DNA of 64,000 nt, from NCBI GenBank assembly GCA_963971425.1, contig OZ020523.1:12148867-12212866 (forward strand), given 5' to 3'. A program made the position numbers and the translations under genes. This DNA comes from Bryoerythrophyllum caledonicum. Lineage: Eukaryota > Streptophyta > Bryopsida > Pottiales > Pottiaceae. Shown piece after piece: positions 19,581 to 30,539 of the stretch (position 1 is its first letter; each line of letters begins with the position of its first letter). The notes below the pieces were generated by a model. The model was not told the DNA's origin. It saw nothing but the letters and a program-made list of their open reading frames with translations, and ran no database searches.

Positions 19581-20700
19581 ACTAAGGGGGGTAGTAACGA
19601 CGTGCGCTGGGGATAGGTCAGGGTTAGCGGGGGGTTGGGAGTCTGTATGAGAGGGGCAGTGGGCTGGGAGGACGCAGAGAGAGGAGAGGGTCTAGGGAAG
19701 GAGAGTAGTCCAGGGAATGGGAGGGGAAGGGGAGGGGAAGAGTTCAGGGATGAGGAGGGGAGTGTCGTGCTTCACAGGGGGAGGGAGGGTGATTTAGGGA
19801 GGGGAGGGTAGGGTTTCGGAAAGGGACAGTAGGTGATTCCAGGGGTGGGAGGGAGAGGTTTTAGGCGAGGAGGGGGAGAGTGATGAGTTGGGAGTGGGGG
19901 AGGGGTGGGAGGTGGGAGAGAGCTGAGTAGTGTAGACGGGAAGAGTGGAAGTATGTGTAGAGGAGAGAAAAGGTGTTGTGGAGGGCTGTGGAGGAGAGGT
20001 GCATAGGTGTGGTCGTGAGTATCTCACCTTTGAATTCCTGTATGCTGCGCCTTGATGTAGTCTTGACAAAAGTTGTCTTCTTGTTGCGCACGCTCTCTCT
20101 TGTTTTGTTGTATGTGTTGTTTTCTTCTTTTGTGTTGTCCTTGACTGCTCCCCTCGTGTGCACCACCGTGCGTCTATTGCGTGTGTTCTTCTCCTGTACG
20201 TTGTTTCTGTCTCGTTATGTTGTTTCCAACACGTCAGTTTTAAAGCATACTATTGGATCCTGATTCTTGGCTGAGAGGGTGTGCGGGGAGGAGACGATCT
20301 TGCTACGGGGATAGGGGAGGAAGGGATTACGGGTTGGAGGGTGGGGGATCTGTATGTGGAGCATGTCTGTGTAGGGTCTAGCTGCGGGGATCTGTGATGG
20401 GGTTGCGGGCGGGAGGGGTCTGTCTGGACGTGGGCGGGGGGTTACGGGCGGGGAGGGTTTCTCTGCGGGGGAGTGGGTGGGGGTTACGGACTGGGGGTGT
20501 GGTTTTAGGAGGGGAGAGGGGGGGAGGGGTAGGGGCAGGGAGAGGGGGTCGGGAGAGGGGAGGTTGTGAGAGACAGGAAGAGGGGGATTTGTAGAGGCGG
20601 GGTGGGGCCTCGGTAGATCGAGGGGGGGAGGGGTTGCATTTGTGGAGGGGGGGTGTGTTTCGGGCGGGGAATGTGTTTTGGGAGAGGGGTGGGGAGAGGT
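19580..20700 (-). promoter_or_regulatory. C-rich (sense) 5' leader of LINE B
   Basis: The plus strand is G-rich with runs such as GGGGAGGGG, so the sense strand is rich in CCCTCC. This resembles the pyrimidine-rich leaders of some retroelements and could hold the internal promoter. It could form G-quadruplexes. No gene is assigned; open frames follow the base bias. Confidence 0.45.
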
Positions 20701-21868
20701 AGCGATGTTTCTATATATGTTTTCTACCTTGTGTGCTTTCCTTCTGGGTGTTGGTTCTGCCTATTTGATGTTGCTGCCTGATCAGGGTTTTTTCGTGTCT
20801 ATAATTTTGTGGTTTTTCTCCCTTGTGTCTATAGAGAATTTGGCAGCGCTTCCGCGCGTATGGGGTAGATCTGGTCCATGGGTTGTAGCAGGAGGTATGT
20901 GAGTAGGGGGTGGATCTAACTTTTAGGGTTTTGTGTCTATTCAGTATTGTGCGTGAGGGATGGGAGGGGTATTCTAAGCTAGGTTTAAGTGGTGTGTTCT
21001 GTCTAGATGTTGTGGTGCTAGTGTTGTGCCTAACTACTTGATACGCGGTGTTCCATGTGAGATAGGTGAGGGTTCGTAGGCTAGGGATGGTTTTTCTAAT
21101 GCAACTAAAACAAAGAAGAAAATGGGAGTTGGTGAGGAACGTACCTGGATCCAATAGATCTGATCTATTGAGATGTTCGTGTAGGTCTGGTGGTTGGAGC
21201 GCGGCCAGATTCGTGTGAGGTGTGCTCCGCGTCGTTGCTTCTGCTCCTTTGCATTTGCTGTGGGTAGCTCCACTGCTGTTGCTGATCCACTTAATACAAT
21301 ACCTAATTATGTCTACAAAATTGCCTATTGTGTAAGCAACATCCAATATTTAGAGCAAAAAATCACATGAGATAACAAAGAATTGTACGGGAGGGTGAGG
21401 GGGAGCCTGCGATGTTGAGTTGGGGTTGTGTAACAGCAGGATTCGGTGTAGCCTTCTCGCAATCTTTGAAGTTAGGGTTCCTAGATTGGAAAAGGAGGGG
21501 ACTTGATGGAGAGGTTTACAGATCTACTACCAGTACTCCAGATCTGGGATGGATCGTATCTATGTGGACTAAATGTTTACAGATCTGGCTCCAACACTAA
21601 GATCCCCGCTTCAGAACAAACTTGCACGGATTTGCACTTGCCTAGGGCATCATCAAACTCACCATCTCAGATTTGGTGTTTTCAGCCACTCAACACATCA
21701 ACGCATCTCAAACCTCCTCAAACCACCTCTGATCTGCTCACTACGAGGGCTCTCGATAGGGTCAGCCACCTCCTATCGCACGTCGAAGCAACTCACAGGC
21801 TAAGTCCCCTCCTCCCCTCACCAGGAAATACGGAGCTTACTCGCGAGTCATCTTTAACAACCCGCAAA
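20701..21868. other. Unassigned stretch between LINE B and LINE C
   Basis: Mixed composition, some of it possibly still LINE B leader. A phrase CAGATCT recurs near 21520, 21540 and 21580. No domain, TIR or tandem array is recognised. Confidence 0.4.
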
Positions 21869-22665
21869 CCTTATCCATAAATTACTTATATCATCAATCA
21901 AATCCCGTTGCTTCATCCTCATGAATGCCGGAACCTTTAATGACAACCCACAAGAAAATACGGTCCCCCCTTGGCTATTACCATGCATATGTTCCACTCA
22001 AAGATGCCACTGTAATGCAAGATTCAAACCGGACCTACTATGTGTTGAAGGACTTTCATACAAAGACCCCCCACCAAACCACATAGACCCTAGTCTCACT
22101 ATTCAGTTTATTGAATTCACATATTGCAATGATAGATTCTCTTCGGACACTATTGCTAACAAAACAAACAAATACCAACTATTACTTGACGATATTCAAG
22201 CACTAGGATGGAAAGTAGACCCCCTCATTGTCATCACCGCGGGTGCCAGAGCCACCACCTTCATTCCCTCAATGACAACCCTTGAAGAAACATTTAAAAT
22301 CCCCATCACTTCAATCAAAATCACCTTCTCAAATATTAACACTATTGCAATTCAACATGCTATGTCAATACTCCTGCATAAACGGAAACTTGAAAACAAC
22401 CAACCCCTTCCTGACACATCGAACCCCCCTCCATAGACCTGCACTTGTATTTCACCATACACGCCCTCCCTTTCTTAGAGACTTTTGGGACCTTGAATCC
22501 CTTGGTATTGGTCACTTGTTACTGGGTACATAGTGTCCACCCTCGAAAGGGGGAAGTAGTTCCATACTACTAACCCATGCCCGGTGGGCATGGACTTAGT
22601 GGTGGAATAAACGGACACTCTATCCACGCCGGCCCCCCTTCGGAGACCGGCGTTCTTCTTCTTCT
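21869..22665 (+). mobile_element. LINE C: 5'-truncated copy (RLE domain and 3' UTR)
   Basis: The match to LINE D starts at about TATCCATAAATTAC (21872) and ends in (TTC)n at about 22665. It keeps the 3' hairpin at 22626-22653. A target duplication could not be identified with confidence. Confidence 0.88.
21921..22436 (+). CDS. LINE C RLE endonuclease fragment
   Basis: 171 codons, starting at an internal ATG (MNAGTFNDNPQEN). It keeps FKPDLLCV, IQFIEFTYCNDRF and NKTNKYQLL, the presumed RLE active-site layout, and the GWKVDPLIVIT strand, ending in SNPPP and a stop. It is a truncation remnant without a promoter, not an independent gene. Confidence 0.8.
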   Translation: MNAGTFNDNPQENTVPPWLLPCICSTQRCHCNARFKPDLLCVEGLSYKDPPPNHIDPSLTIQFIEFTYCNDRFSSDTIANKTNKYQLLLDDIQALGWKVDPLIVITAGARATTFIPSMTTLEETFKIPITSIKITFSNINTIAIQHAMSILLHKRKLENNQPLPDTSNPPP

Positions 22666-23770
22666 AAGGTATACCCACCCCATGAATGACAGATTAAGCA
22701 ATGTACATATGAGGAGAACCGAAAAATTATACACTTATTTTTCCGTGATAGCCAATAGAATTACACTGTTGTGTCAAGTGATTTCATATTTTTCCAATGA
22801 AAATTGTATTAGTTATGAATTTTCAAAGTGTGCTACCATGTTTAGCCTATTTCTGCCACTAGGTACTCCATTAGCTCCAACCAAAAGTTAGGGTCTTGAC
22901 CAATAGTTAGCCTTAATTTGGAGGTGTCAAAGCGTGAATGGGTGGAAATGGAACGGATATGGGGTAGAATTGGGACCAAATATAGAATGATGGTGATAGG
23001 AAAGTGGCGGTGATGGGTAGGACTACCTTAAACCCTAAATTTTAAGGTGAGCCCCAAACCTTGATCTTTATGTAGAAATAGAATTTCAAGGACAAAGTCT
23101 ATTTTGAAGAGGACAAAACCTTAGTTTGTAGGAGGATCTTACTTTGTTGACCTAATTCAACCCTTAGAATTTGAGCTAACAGGATCTTTGAAACGTTTTA
23201 GCATACAATCTAAACTCTTTATATGTTACAAGTTGGGAGGAGAAAAATCATAACACATATAGTGTCATTCCACTTATAAGACTTGATCTCAATAATTAGT
23301 AACATTAATATTTTCTTCCGTTGGACAAGTTTTCATCCAATGTTTTCATTCATTGTGCTAGTTATCATCCATAATAGTTACCCTGAACCCTAAATTGCAT
23401 TTTAGCCGGCCAATTTTACAACCCCTGCTTCTATTTATTGGCCCACACTTTCTCCGGTTTTACAACTTTAACAATTTTAGAAGTAAAATTGATGAAGTAG
23501 GGAGCGAGACATCATAACACTTAACGCATAACACATATTAGTGTAAATTTTTCACGAGCTTATTCTCCATAACATATATGAAATTCTAACACTTAAAGAG
23601 GTAACATATAAATAGTGTGGATTGTAGCAAACTTCATGCAATCCAAGTATAGAATGAAATATGTGGTCTCAACAAGTAGAAAAAAACAACAAACTTCATG
23701 TGACAAGTTCACACACTGCAAAAGAAGAATTTTTACTAATGAAGGGGAAAACTGGCTCCAACAACAACAG
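22666..23770. other. AT-rich stretch with no recognised feature
   Basis: No gene, tandem repeat or TIR was found between LINE C and the first MITE. Confidence 0.5.
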
Positions 23771-23780
23771 ATGGACTCAC

Positions 23781-24056
23781 GCCAAGGGCAAATTGACCCC
23801 TCATTTGTACTTACCCGAGGTGAGTCCCGTCTTAATAGCATGAGGTCATTTTGCTCGCCCTCTTATTTTGGGGGGTCCAGAGGCTTTTTTGGATTTTTTT
23901 TTTATAAATTTGGGGCCTACAGCCATTGTTTACTCTAGTGGGCCTCCCTTGTTATAAATAGGGCCCCATCCAAAAACAAAATAGGGGCCAGGTTTGGCCC
24001 CACCACCTCGTGGCCCCCTCAAGTAAGTACGAACAAGGGGTCCACTTGCCCTGGGC
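23781..24056. mobile_element. MITE-a, 276 bp, 10-bp target duplication
   Basis: The ends GCCAAGGGCAAATTGACCCC and the reverse complement of the right end (GCCCAGGGCAAGTGGACCCC) are inverted repeats. ATGGACTCAC flanks both sides (23771-23780 and 24057-24066). The interior matches MITE-b (24304-24580) over its length. The 9-11 bp target duplication suggests the Mutator-like superfamily. Confidence 0.85.
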
Positions 24057-24303
24057 ATGGACTCACATGCTGAAAAGAATTGACTGATGGCTTGCAGATT
24101 TACACACAGGAAAGAGAATTTTATTGGCCGTACAATTGATTTTGAGCTACTTTGCGGAATGGATATGATCAGTTTCATGCAATTTACGAGGAGCTTTTCA
24201 TGCACATGAAGGCTGGTACAAGATCAAGAATGGTTAATCTAGTGATGGTAAAATACATGGATATTATGTTTCTATCATGGATAAGGTTGGGCGTTGGATT
24301 GAT

Positions 24304-24580
24304 GCCCAGGGTGAATTGACCCCTCATTGGTACTTACCCAAGGTGGGCCCCATCTTAATTGCATGGGGTCATTTTGATGGCCCTCTTATTTTGGGGAGTC
24401 CAGAGGCTTTTCTTGGATTTTTTTTTAATAAATTTGGGGCCTACACCCATTGGTTACCTTAGCAAACCCTCCCTTGCTATAAGTAGGGCCCCATTCAAAA
24501 ACAAAATAGGAGCCAGGTTTGGCCCCACCACCTCGTGGCTCCCTAGGGTAAGTACCAATGAGGGGTCAATTTGCCCTGGG
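24304..24580. mobile_element. MITE-b, 277 bp, 10-bp target duplication
   Basis: It has a long terminal inverted repeat (left AATTGACCCCTCATTGGTAC; right its reverse complement) ending in CCCAGGG. TTGGATTGAT flanks both sides (24294-24303 and 24581-24590). It is a sister of MITE-a. Confidence 0.9.
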
Positions 24581-24611
24581 TTGGATTGATGATGTGATCT
24601 ATGCTCTTTCC

Positions 24612-24832
24612 AGGGGGTCCTTGATTATGCAACTACAGCATGTCATGGGAGCCATGGAAGAACGTCATTTGTACATGCTGATAAAAATTGGTGGATGGGA
24701 GTGACATGGCTCAGACTTTTTCCAGACGCTACAGTGGTTCCCCATTCAGCTCACATCTTGGAGCTCATGTCTTTAGATTACACTAAAACTCCTACATTAC
24801 TATACCCAAGGGTCTGGTTTCGCTATATGTAA
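24612..24832 (+). pseudogene. Exon-like fragment of unknown protein
   Basis: After a splice-acceptor-like CTTTCCAG (24606-24613) a frame of about 72 codons reads VLDYATTACHGSHGRTSF, then NWWMGVTWLRLFPDATVV and PHSAHILELM, to a TAA near 24832. The composition is protein-like (W, H, D-rich) and unlike the surroundings. The family is not recognised. It could be one exon of a host or transposon gene that has lost its partners. Confidence 0.35.
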
Positions 24833-24992
24833 TCCTTCAATTAGAACTTTGGAAACTTTGGAGATTACTGTCCAAAATAATTTACCTGGTGGAGAGAAAA
24901 TATTAACTCCTGAAGGGGTTTTCGAAACTTACAATGTTGGTAACAGTTAAGTTACCAACAACAAAGTCTCCCACTACTTTTTGTTTCTGAGC

Positions 24993-25166
24993 AGTCTATG
25001 CCCTACTTTGCATGGGATACTATTGTTGCAGCTTCCAAGTAAGACAACTACCATCATTCTATATCATTCATTGAATAAGCAGTACCATGTCCTACTTGCA
25101 TGGGATTCTCTCGTTGCAGCTTCCTAGTAAGATTACTGTCATCATTCTACATCGCTTACTTAATAA
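24993..25166. repeat. Tandem duplication, unit about 86 bp
   Basis: Two adjacent diverged copies share GCATGGGAT, GTTGCAGCTTCC and the ATCATTCTA phrase in the same order. Confidence 0.75.
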
Positions 25167-25169
25167 AGT

Positions 25170-25870
25170 TTGGATGCATTAGTGACGTGGGAGTATAAAC
25201 ATGTGGACCACATCAATTTTGGTTCTGGAACAACATTCATGTGGACACATTTCAACATGTGTCATGCGACTCATTGCCATCTCACTGTTATTCACTACCA
25301 AATATCTTCCACTCCCGGTGGCTCACCACCACATGTCCATCAATCCACAATAATTTTGTATCAGAAATTTTGAAACATTCAACACTATTTTCCAAGGTAC
25401 ATGATTTCATGTGGATTGAAAATTGAGGTGGACCAGTGTAATTTGCTCGTATTGAAATTAGTGCAAGTGTTTTGAATTAGCTTGGACAAGAGTATATTCA
25501 GGGAATGGTGTACCTTATTGTAAAAGCACTATGCTATGATGTCCTTAAACCACCAACTTTGCCCCTTAAGGACCTAGGCATTTTAGAGGATTCTCTACAG
25601 CATTGATTAAAAATTGCAAAGAGGGACTTTTTGAGAATGTAACCACAGGATCTTCTTCTCAACATATATAAGATGATGTGGTAAAAAACTTATGAATTTT
25701 GAATATCAAGATTGAAAAATATTTGCAGTCTATGTGAAAAAAATTATCTTTCAAATGAACACTTGGTCCTCTAGGGGTTAAACATTTCATCTTCAATTTG
25801 CCTAAAATAGACATTGTATTTTCACAACAAGCCAAAAATCAATTGAAATCCAAAAATTCTACACTACAAT
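25170..25870. other. Stretch with no recognised feature
   Basis: Neither strand shows a gene or repeat that I can support. Confidence 0.4.
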
Positions 25871-25879
25871 GCTTTGGGT

Positions 25880-26090
25880 GGGAAAGGATATATCCCTAAA
25901 TTTATTTGACAATTTCACACAAAAAACACTTCCAAATGTTGATTCTAGTGCAATGGCCTTTATATCCAATTCAAATGTACAATCTCAATTAAGATTTATT
26001 AAGTAACATACTCACAAAATTTCATAAACTTTAATTGCACAAATTGATAGATTATAGTGTTTGAAGTTGAAAAATGGTCCATTTTCTATT
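25880..26090 (+). repeat. Family R fragment (R5)
   Basis: It matches R2 and R3 (for example TTATTAAGTAACATACTCAC and GATTATAGTGTTTGAAG). It is cut at about 26090 by the diverged LINE fragment. A weaker relative lies at 56300-56420. Confidence 0.65.
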
Positions 26091-26104
26091 ATAGTAAAAA
26101 ACAA

Positions 26105-26454
26105 CTGAAACTGGTTGAGCCACCCTATAATAAACAACATACAAAACCACACACACAGTGACATACCACAACCTCCAACATATGATATACTTCTAGAATC
26201 ATGGATCACCAAAGTTACAAAAATTGCTAACAAAATTTCCTGCAAAATCACAACAAAATACAATAGAGAATGCATTAAAAAATCCATATCAAAATACAGA
26301 CAACTACATGACAAAAACCCCAAAATAATCAACCAAAAAGTCTTCAAAAACAACAATACCTCTCAAACACTAGACTGCATCCTTGTGGCAATATCCTCAC
26401 CAATCCAAAAGATATTGCCAATAAAATTTATCTACAACAATAACAAATCAACAA
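26105..26454 (+). mobile_element. Diverged LINE fragment (pre-RT region)
   Basis: The plus-strand frame resembles LINE 1 at about 11110-11400: compare CIKKSISKYRQLHDKNPK with NIKKAISKYRQLYETSPK, and the following KVFKN...LDCI. It is more diverged than the other copies, so it is either older or a sister subfamily. LINE 2 abuts it at 26455. Confidence 0.75.
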
Positions 26455-26815
26455 AGAAGAAGAACACCGATCTCCGCAGGAGCCGGCGTGAGTAAAGTGT
26501 TTGTTCGTTCCACCACTAAGACCATGCCCACTGGACAAGGAATTAGTGGTATGGAACTACTTCCCCTTCTCGAGGGTAGACACTATGTAACTAGTAGCAA
26601 GAACACATAAGTAACCTACCGGCAATTGAAAGAGTGGTCAGAGAAGAGAGAGAGGGGGGGGAAGGGAAGCTTCTCAATTATAGGGGTTTTGATGTTTGAA
26701 GGTGTATAAGAGTAGTTCTATGGATGGTCGTGTGTGTGGGGAGAGGTTGGTTGTTTTCAATTTTGCGTTTATGTAGTAAAATGGACATAGCATATTGAAT
26801 AGCGATGGTGTTAAT

Positions 26816-27187
26816 CAGGCCTTTTTTTTTGGCGACTTGGAGCCAAATAGCGAATTTTTATTTATAGAAATAGAATATTCCTGAAAACTGGGAAATCTTA
26901 AGATTTTACATTGCCAAAACTTCATTGATGGCCGTTCCCAATGAAGTCCGTTTGCATATCGCCATATTGCTACTAATGAACAATGGGGACTCCAACTTGT
27001 CGCCAAAGAGGATGTACAAATCTATGTTTATAGAGATGAATTCTCCAAAATGGATATTTACGGAGAAAATTTGGTTTTGTATGGTTTCTAGAGAAACTTT
27101 GTGTCACCAAACTTGCGGTCGTCAAAAAGTTTGTGTCGCCACTGTGGCCAAATCTGGCTAAAACTCTGAAACCAAAAAAAAGGCCTG
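26816..27187. mobile_element. hAT-type MITE, 372 bp, inside LINE 2
   Basis: The ends CAGGCCTTTTTTTT and AAAAAAAAGGCCTG are inverted repeats. GTGTTAAT flanks both sides (26808-26815 and 27188-27195), an 8-bp duplication typical of hAT elements. It interrupts the last codons of the LINE 2 RLE segment, and a minus-strand frame from the LINE runs into it, making a chimeric C-terminus. Confidence 0.93.
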
Positions 27188-27195
27188 GTGTTAAT

Positions 27196-27894
27196 GTTTT
27201 TAAAGGTGGTTTTAATTGTTTCGATGGGAATTTTGAAGGTTTCTTCTAGAGTTTTCATAGATGGAATAAGCGTGGTGGCACGAGCGCCAAATGTGATTAC
27301 TATAAGGGGATCCAAATTCCATCCAAGGGCTATGATGTTGTTTATGAGGGATTGGTATTTATCTATTTTGTTTCGGATTGTTTCCGGGGAAAATCTATCG
27401 TTGCAATATGTGAATTCAATGAATTGAATGGTGTAGTCTTGGTTTATGTGTTCATGTGGTGGATCATTATATGGTAAACCTCTTACACAAAGTATGTCCG
27501 GTTTGAGCCTAGCGTTACAATGACAACTTTCAGTCTCACATGAACATGGAAGTAGCCAAGGGGGGACCGTATTTTCTTGTGGGTTGTTGTTGAAGGTGCC
27601 GGCATTCATTAGGATAAAACATCTCGATTTGTTGTAGGAGGTGATTAGTTTTCGAATTTCCCATACCGCTTTATTATGTCTTTTAACAATTAAGGAGTGT
27701 ATGTGGTGGTTTTGGCATATGAGTAGGACATGAAGCCATGTGTCGCGGTCCGTTGAGGGGCATATGGGGCATGTTATGGATGGGAATCTTTCTAATCCAA
27801 AGAAAAGTTGTTTACGAGCGTTTCCCATATATTGGCCGGTACGGAATTTGATGAGGCATGTTATTTCTGAGTCGGTCATGATGGATTTTTCCAA
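27196..27894 (-). pseudogene. LINE 2 CCHC and RLE segment
   Basis: The minus-strand frame reads TGQYMGNARKQLFFGLERFP, CPICPSTDRDTWLH, then LKPDILCVRGL, IQFIEFTYCNDRF and KIDKYQSL, the same RLE layout as LINE 1. After NINT it runs into the hAT-type MITE and ends with foreign residues. The upstream RNase H frame is offset by one base near 27880. Confidence 0.85.
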
Positions 27895-28640
27895 AAATTT
27901 GTAGAGAGTTCATTGTCTATGTTATTGTTGTTAGTCCATTTTTCAATGCTACGGATATTTTCTGTTATTGTGTCAAGATTGTTGTAGAGGTCTTGTTTTT
28001 GGAGATATTTGTCCAGAAATCTAATTGGTCCTTTATCGGGGGTATCTTCTTTAGAAGGCCAATCTTCTCTTTGGAAGTAGTATGGAGTAGCATAGGCATG
28101 TTCGTGTATATCTTTGGCCTTTTTGTGTGTTTTTTCTCGGCCTTCTTTTGCTAATTTATCTGCTTGTTCATTACCATCAATATTGGCATGGGCTCTAACT
28201 TTGTGGAGGGTTGTAGTGTGCGTTCGGTTTTGTAACATTTAGATCATTGACATTAGTATGGTTTGGTCAAGGTGGCTATTGTGAAGGGTAGGGTGTATTA
28301 TTTGAGTGTTTAGTAGGTAAAGTGCATTTATGCAATCGGTGAATATATGAGCGGGTTCATTATTGTATTTTGTTGTAATGATTTGTAAGTTTTGTGGATG
28401 GCCATAAGTTCTGCTCTAAGAATATTTTGTAATCCATGGAGTCTCTTGGCTAATTTCATTTCTTTGGTAGAATTGTATATGCCTTACCCAACTTTTTCTC
28501 TGCGCCAATTTCGTGGGCTAATTTGTTCTAGTGGTTTAAAAGATCCATCGGTATAATAACTATGTGCGGGGTTAAATTTCGGTGTAGTATGAGTTGAATA
28601 GTTTGGAAGGGGGGGCGGTGTAAAAAGGTAGTTTGATGTA
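27876..28640 (-). pseudogene. LINE 2 RNase H
   Basis: Reading down from 28640: SYYTDGSFKPLEQ, a frameshifted centre with a stop near 28480, and from 28238 the piece RAHANIDGNEQADKLAKEG with the last catalytic Asp. All four acidic positions can be located but no single frame joins them. Confidence 0.8.
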
Positions 28641-28699
28641 TTGTTGATGTAGTTTAGTTTTGACCATTTTTTACTTCAGTTAACGGGGTTTTGTATAGG

Positions 28700-29450
28700 T
28701 GTAGGTGGGACCAGTCTTGTGTATAATCGGTGTATGTTTAAGTTGTGTGTTATGGAGGTGAGTTCGGCAAGTTGTTCTATGGTGCCAAGGGTTTGATTTA
28801 GATGGTGGACACATATTATTTGTAATGTAGATGGTTTAATTCGGGGTTTTTTTTAACTCGGGTGGAATAGTAGGTTCTTTGTATGGTATTGAATCTGCTT
28901 TAAATAATGCAAGAGTATGAGAATCTGGAAATGGGTTTAAGTCTTGGTTACTGTTTTGGTACCAGTTGTGGTCTGGTGCGATGATGATTGTATTTGTGTT
29001 GTTTGGGTCATGTTTGGCGGCAAGTCGAGCCCAGTGTATTGTTTGTTCCATTTCCTTTAAATTGTGGGGGTGGGCTATACCATTATCGATCCATTTATAG
29101 TCAAAGGCTTTTCCCAATGATCTCAATATTTTGTCTCTTTCAAAAGGTGAGTAGAATTTTTTTAGTTTGGTAGAGCATGTGATCAGAGAAGAAAAATATG
29201 ATTGTTCAATGTTAAAGGATGATATTAATGAGTCTAAAATGGGTGTGGGTATCGTGTATGGCGCATTTTTAGAGGGTCATTTTTTGGGATTTGCTATTTA
29301 TATCTTTGGTATAGCCAAATTAGTTCGGTTTCAAAGGGTTGGGTCGATGGTTCTATGTTTGTAGGGGTTTGTAGTTTTGTATTGTATTGATTCCATAACC
29401 ATTGGAGTCGAGTGGTGGGAATAGTGTGCAAATGTCGGCCATTTTCTTCG
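28700..29450 (-). pseudogene. LINE 2 methyltransferase-like segment
   Basis: The frame 29126-28836 reads SLGKAFDYKWIDNGIAHPHN, EQTIHWARLAAKHDPN, TIIIAPDHNW and TLALFKADSIPY, closely matching LINE 1. Upstream codons to about 29450 and downstream codons to about 28700 match LINE 1 in shifted frames. Conservation of AHPHN in two copies supports a real domain in the parent element. Confidence 0.65.
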
Positions 29451-29516
29451 TATAGATGTGCTTGGCTGTTATCTAATTTAATTGTGTTTGAGAATGTAAG
29501 GATATCATTTTCGGGA

Positions 29517-30128
29517 TTACATTCTGTTGTATAAATGTTTAAGAGTGGAATAACTATAGGTGGTGTTACGGATCTTGGGTCTGAGAATTGTTCTTGAGGG
29601 TAGTGGGCTAGGATGATTTCCGAGTAAATTTTGTTTTGAATTTTTTTGGTAGTATTGTTTTAATTTTTCGATGTTATGTGTGGAGGTATTGGTGTCGTGT
29701 TGTGGAAAAAGGTCTCTTTGGGGAAGCCATTTATTGTATGTATTATTATTGTGTTGCCATTGGCATAAATATTTTGTGTAGGTATTTTGTATATTATTTG
29801 TGTCTGTGTGTTGGATATGTTTGTGGTGTATGATGTTGTTAATGGGATATGTGGTAGGGTTTTTGGGGATGTATGTTGGGGGAAGGGGATGGTGTGGGTG
29901 TGGAGGGTTAAGGGGATTGCTTGGTGGAGGGATATTTCTTGGGGTAATGCTATTGTCGATGGTGATGAATGAATCTTTAAGTATATAGGAGTATGAGTGT
30001 ATGTTACAAAAGGTATGACATGTAATAGGGCATGTGGGGTGGCAAAATAGTTGTTTAGCAACATTTAGAGCATTTTTGAATAATTTGGATGGGGTGAAGT
30101 GGTAGTTTTTGAAGTCCACATTGTTCAT
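29517..30128 (-). pseudogene. LINE 2 Cys/Pro-rich and chromodomain-like segment
   Basis: 203 codons: CHPTCPITCHTFC, a Pro/His-rich stretch, then YTKYLCQWQHNNNTYNKWLP. In LINE 2 the frame upstream of ATG (30128) is open with the end of the RT region (FELKQITLPNGTHIMNNVDF), showing this is a continuous polyprotein and not a separate ORF. Confidence 0.65.
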
Positions 30129-30539
30129 GATGTGTGTGCCGTTAGGTAAAGTAATTTGTTTTAGTTCAAAAACATTTTTTGATAGGAGTTTTTGTAGAAG
30201 CTTTTGAGAGAGTTGGGCATTGAGTGTGTTGTGATTTAGTGTTTCTTGGCGCCATATTATTTCTAGTGATGTAGGATCAATGAGGAAATTTGGGAACGTA
30301 CTTTTAAGGTGGACTTTAGCTATGTGTTTTAATAAGAAGAATGTTTGTGTGATTGGTGATCTTGTACAATTACTTTTCTTGATTCTGGGTATGTTTTCGG
30401 CACCACCGTATTGGGCAAGGACATAATGAGTTAATCCATTATATATTTTCCCAAGTCTACCTTTGTCATTTAGGGCATTTTGTAATTGTTCACCTATACA
30501 TCGGAGATATGCGTTTTTGAGGGAGAAGGCTTCAAGCCC

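Larger units (their letters stand above)
16951..21350 (-). mobile_element. LINE B: 5' leader, ORF1, linker and start of 2A
   Basis: The minus-strand sequence aligns with the 5' part of LINE 2. It ends within the 2A motif (GDIET-like RDIETN at 16955-16972, then the match stops), where LINE A appears to be inserted. The linker occupies about 16985-17640, ORF1 17640-19182, and a C-rich (sense) leader extends to at least 20700. The 5' limit is uncertain. Confidence 0.75.

Noticed and set aside
20394-20594. Gly/Arg-rich plus-strand frame
   Set aside because: A by-product of the G-rich leader of LINE B.
24993-25166. Start of a CRISPR-like array
   Set aside because: Only two diverged long units with no spacers, and the genome is eukaryotic.
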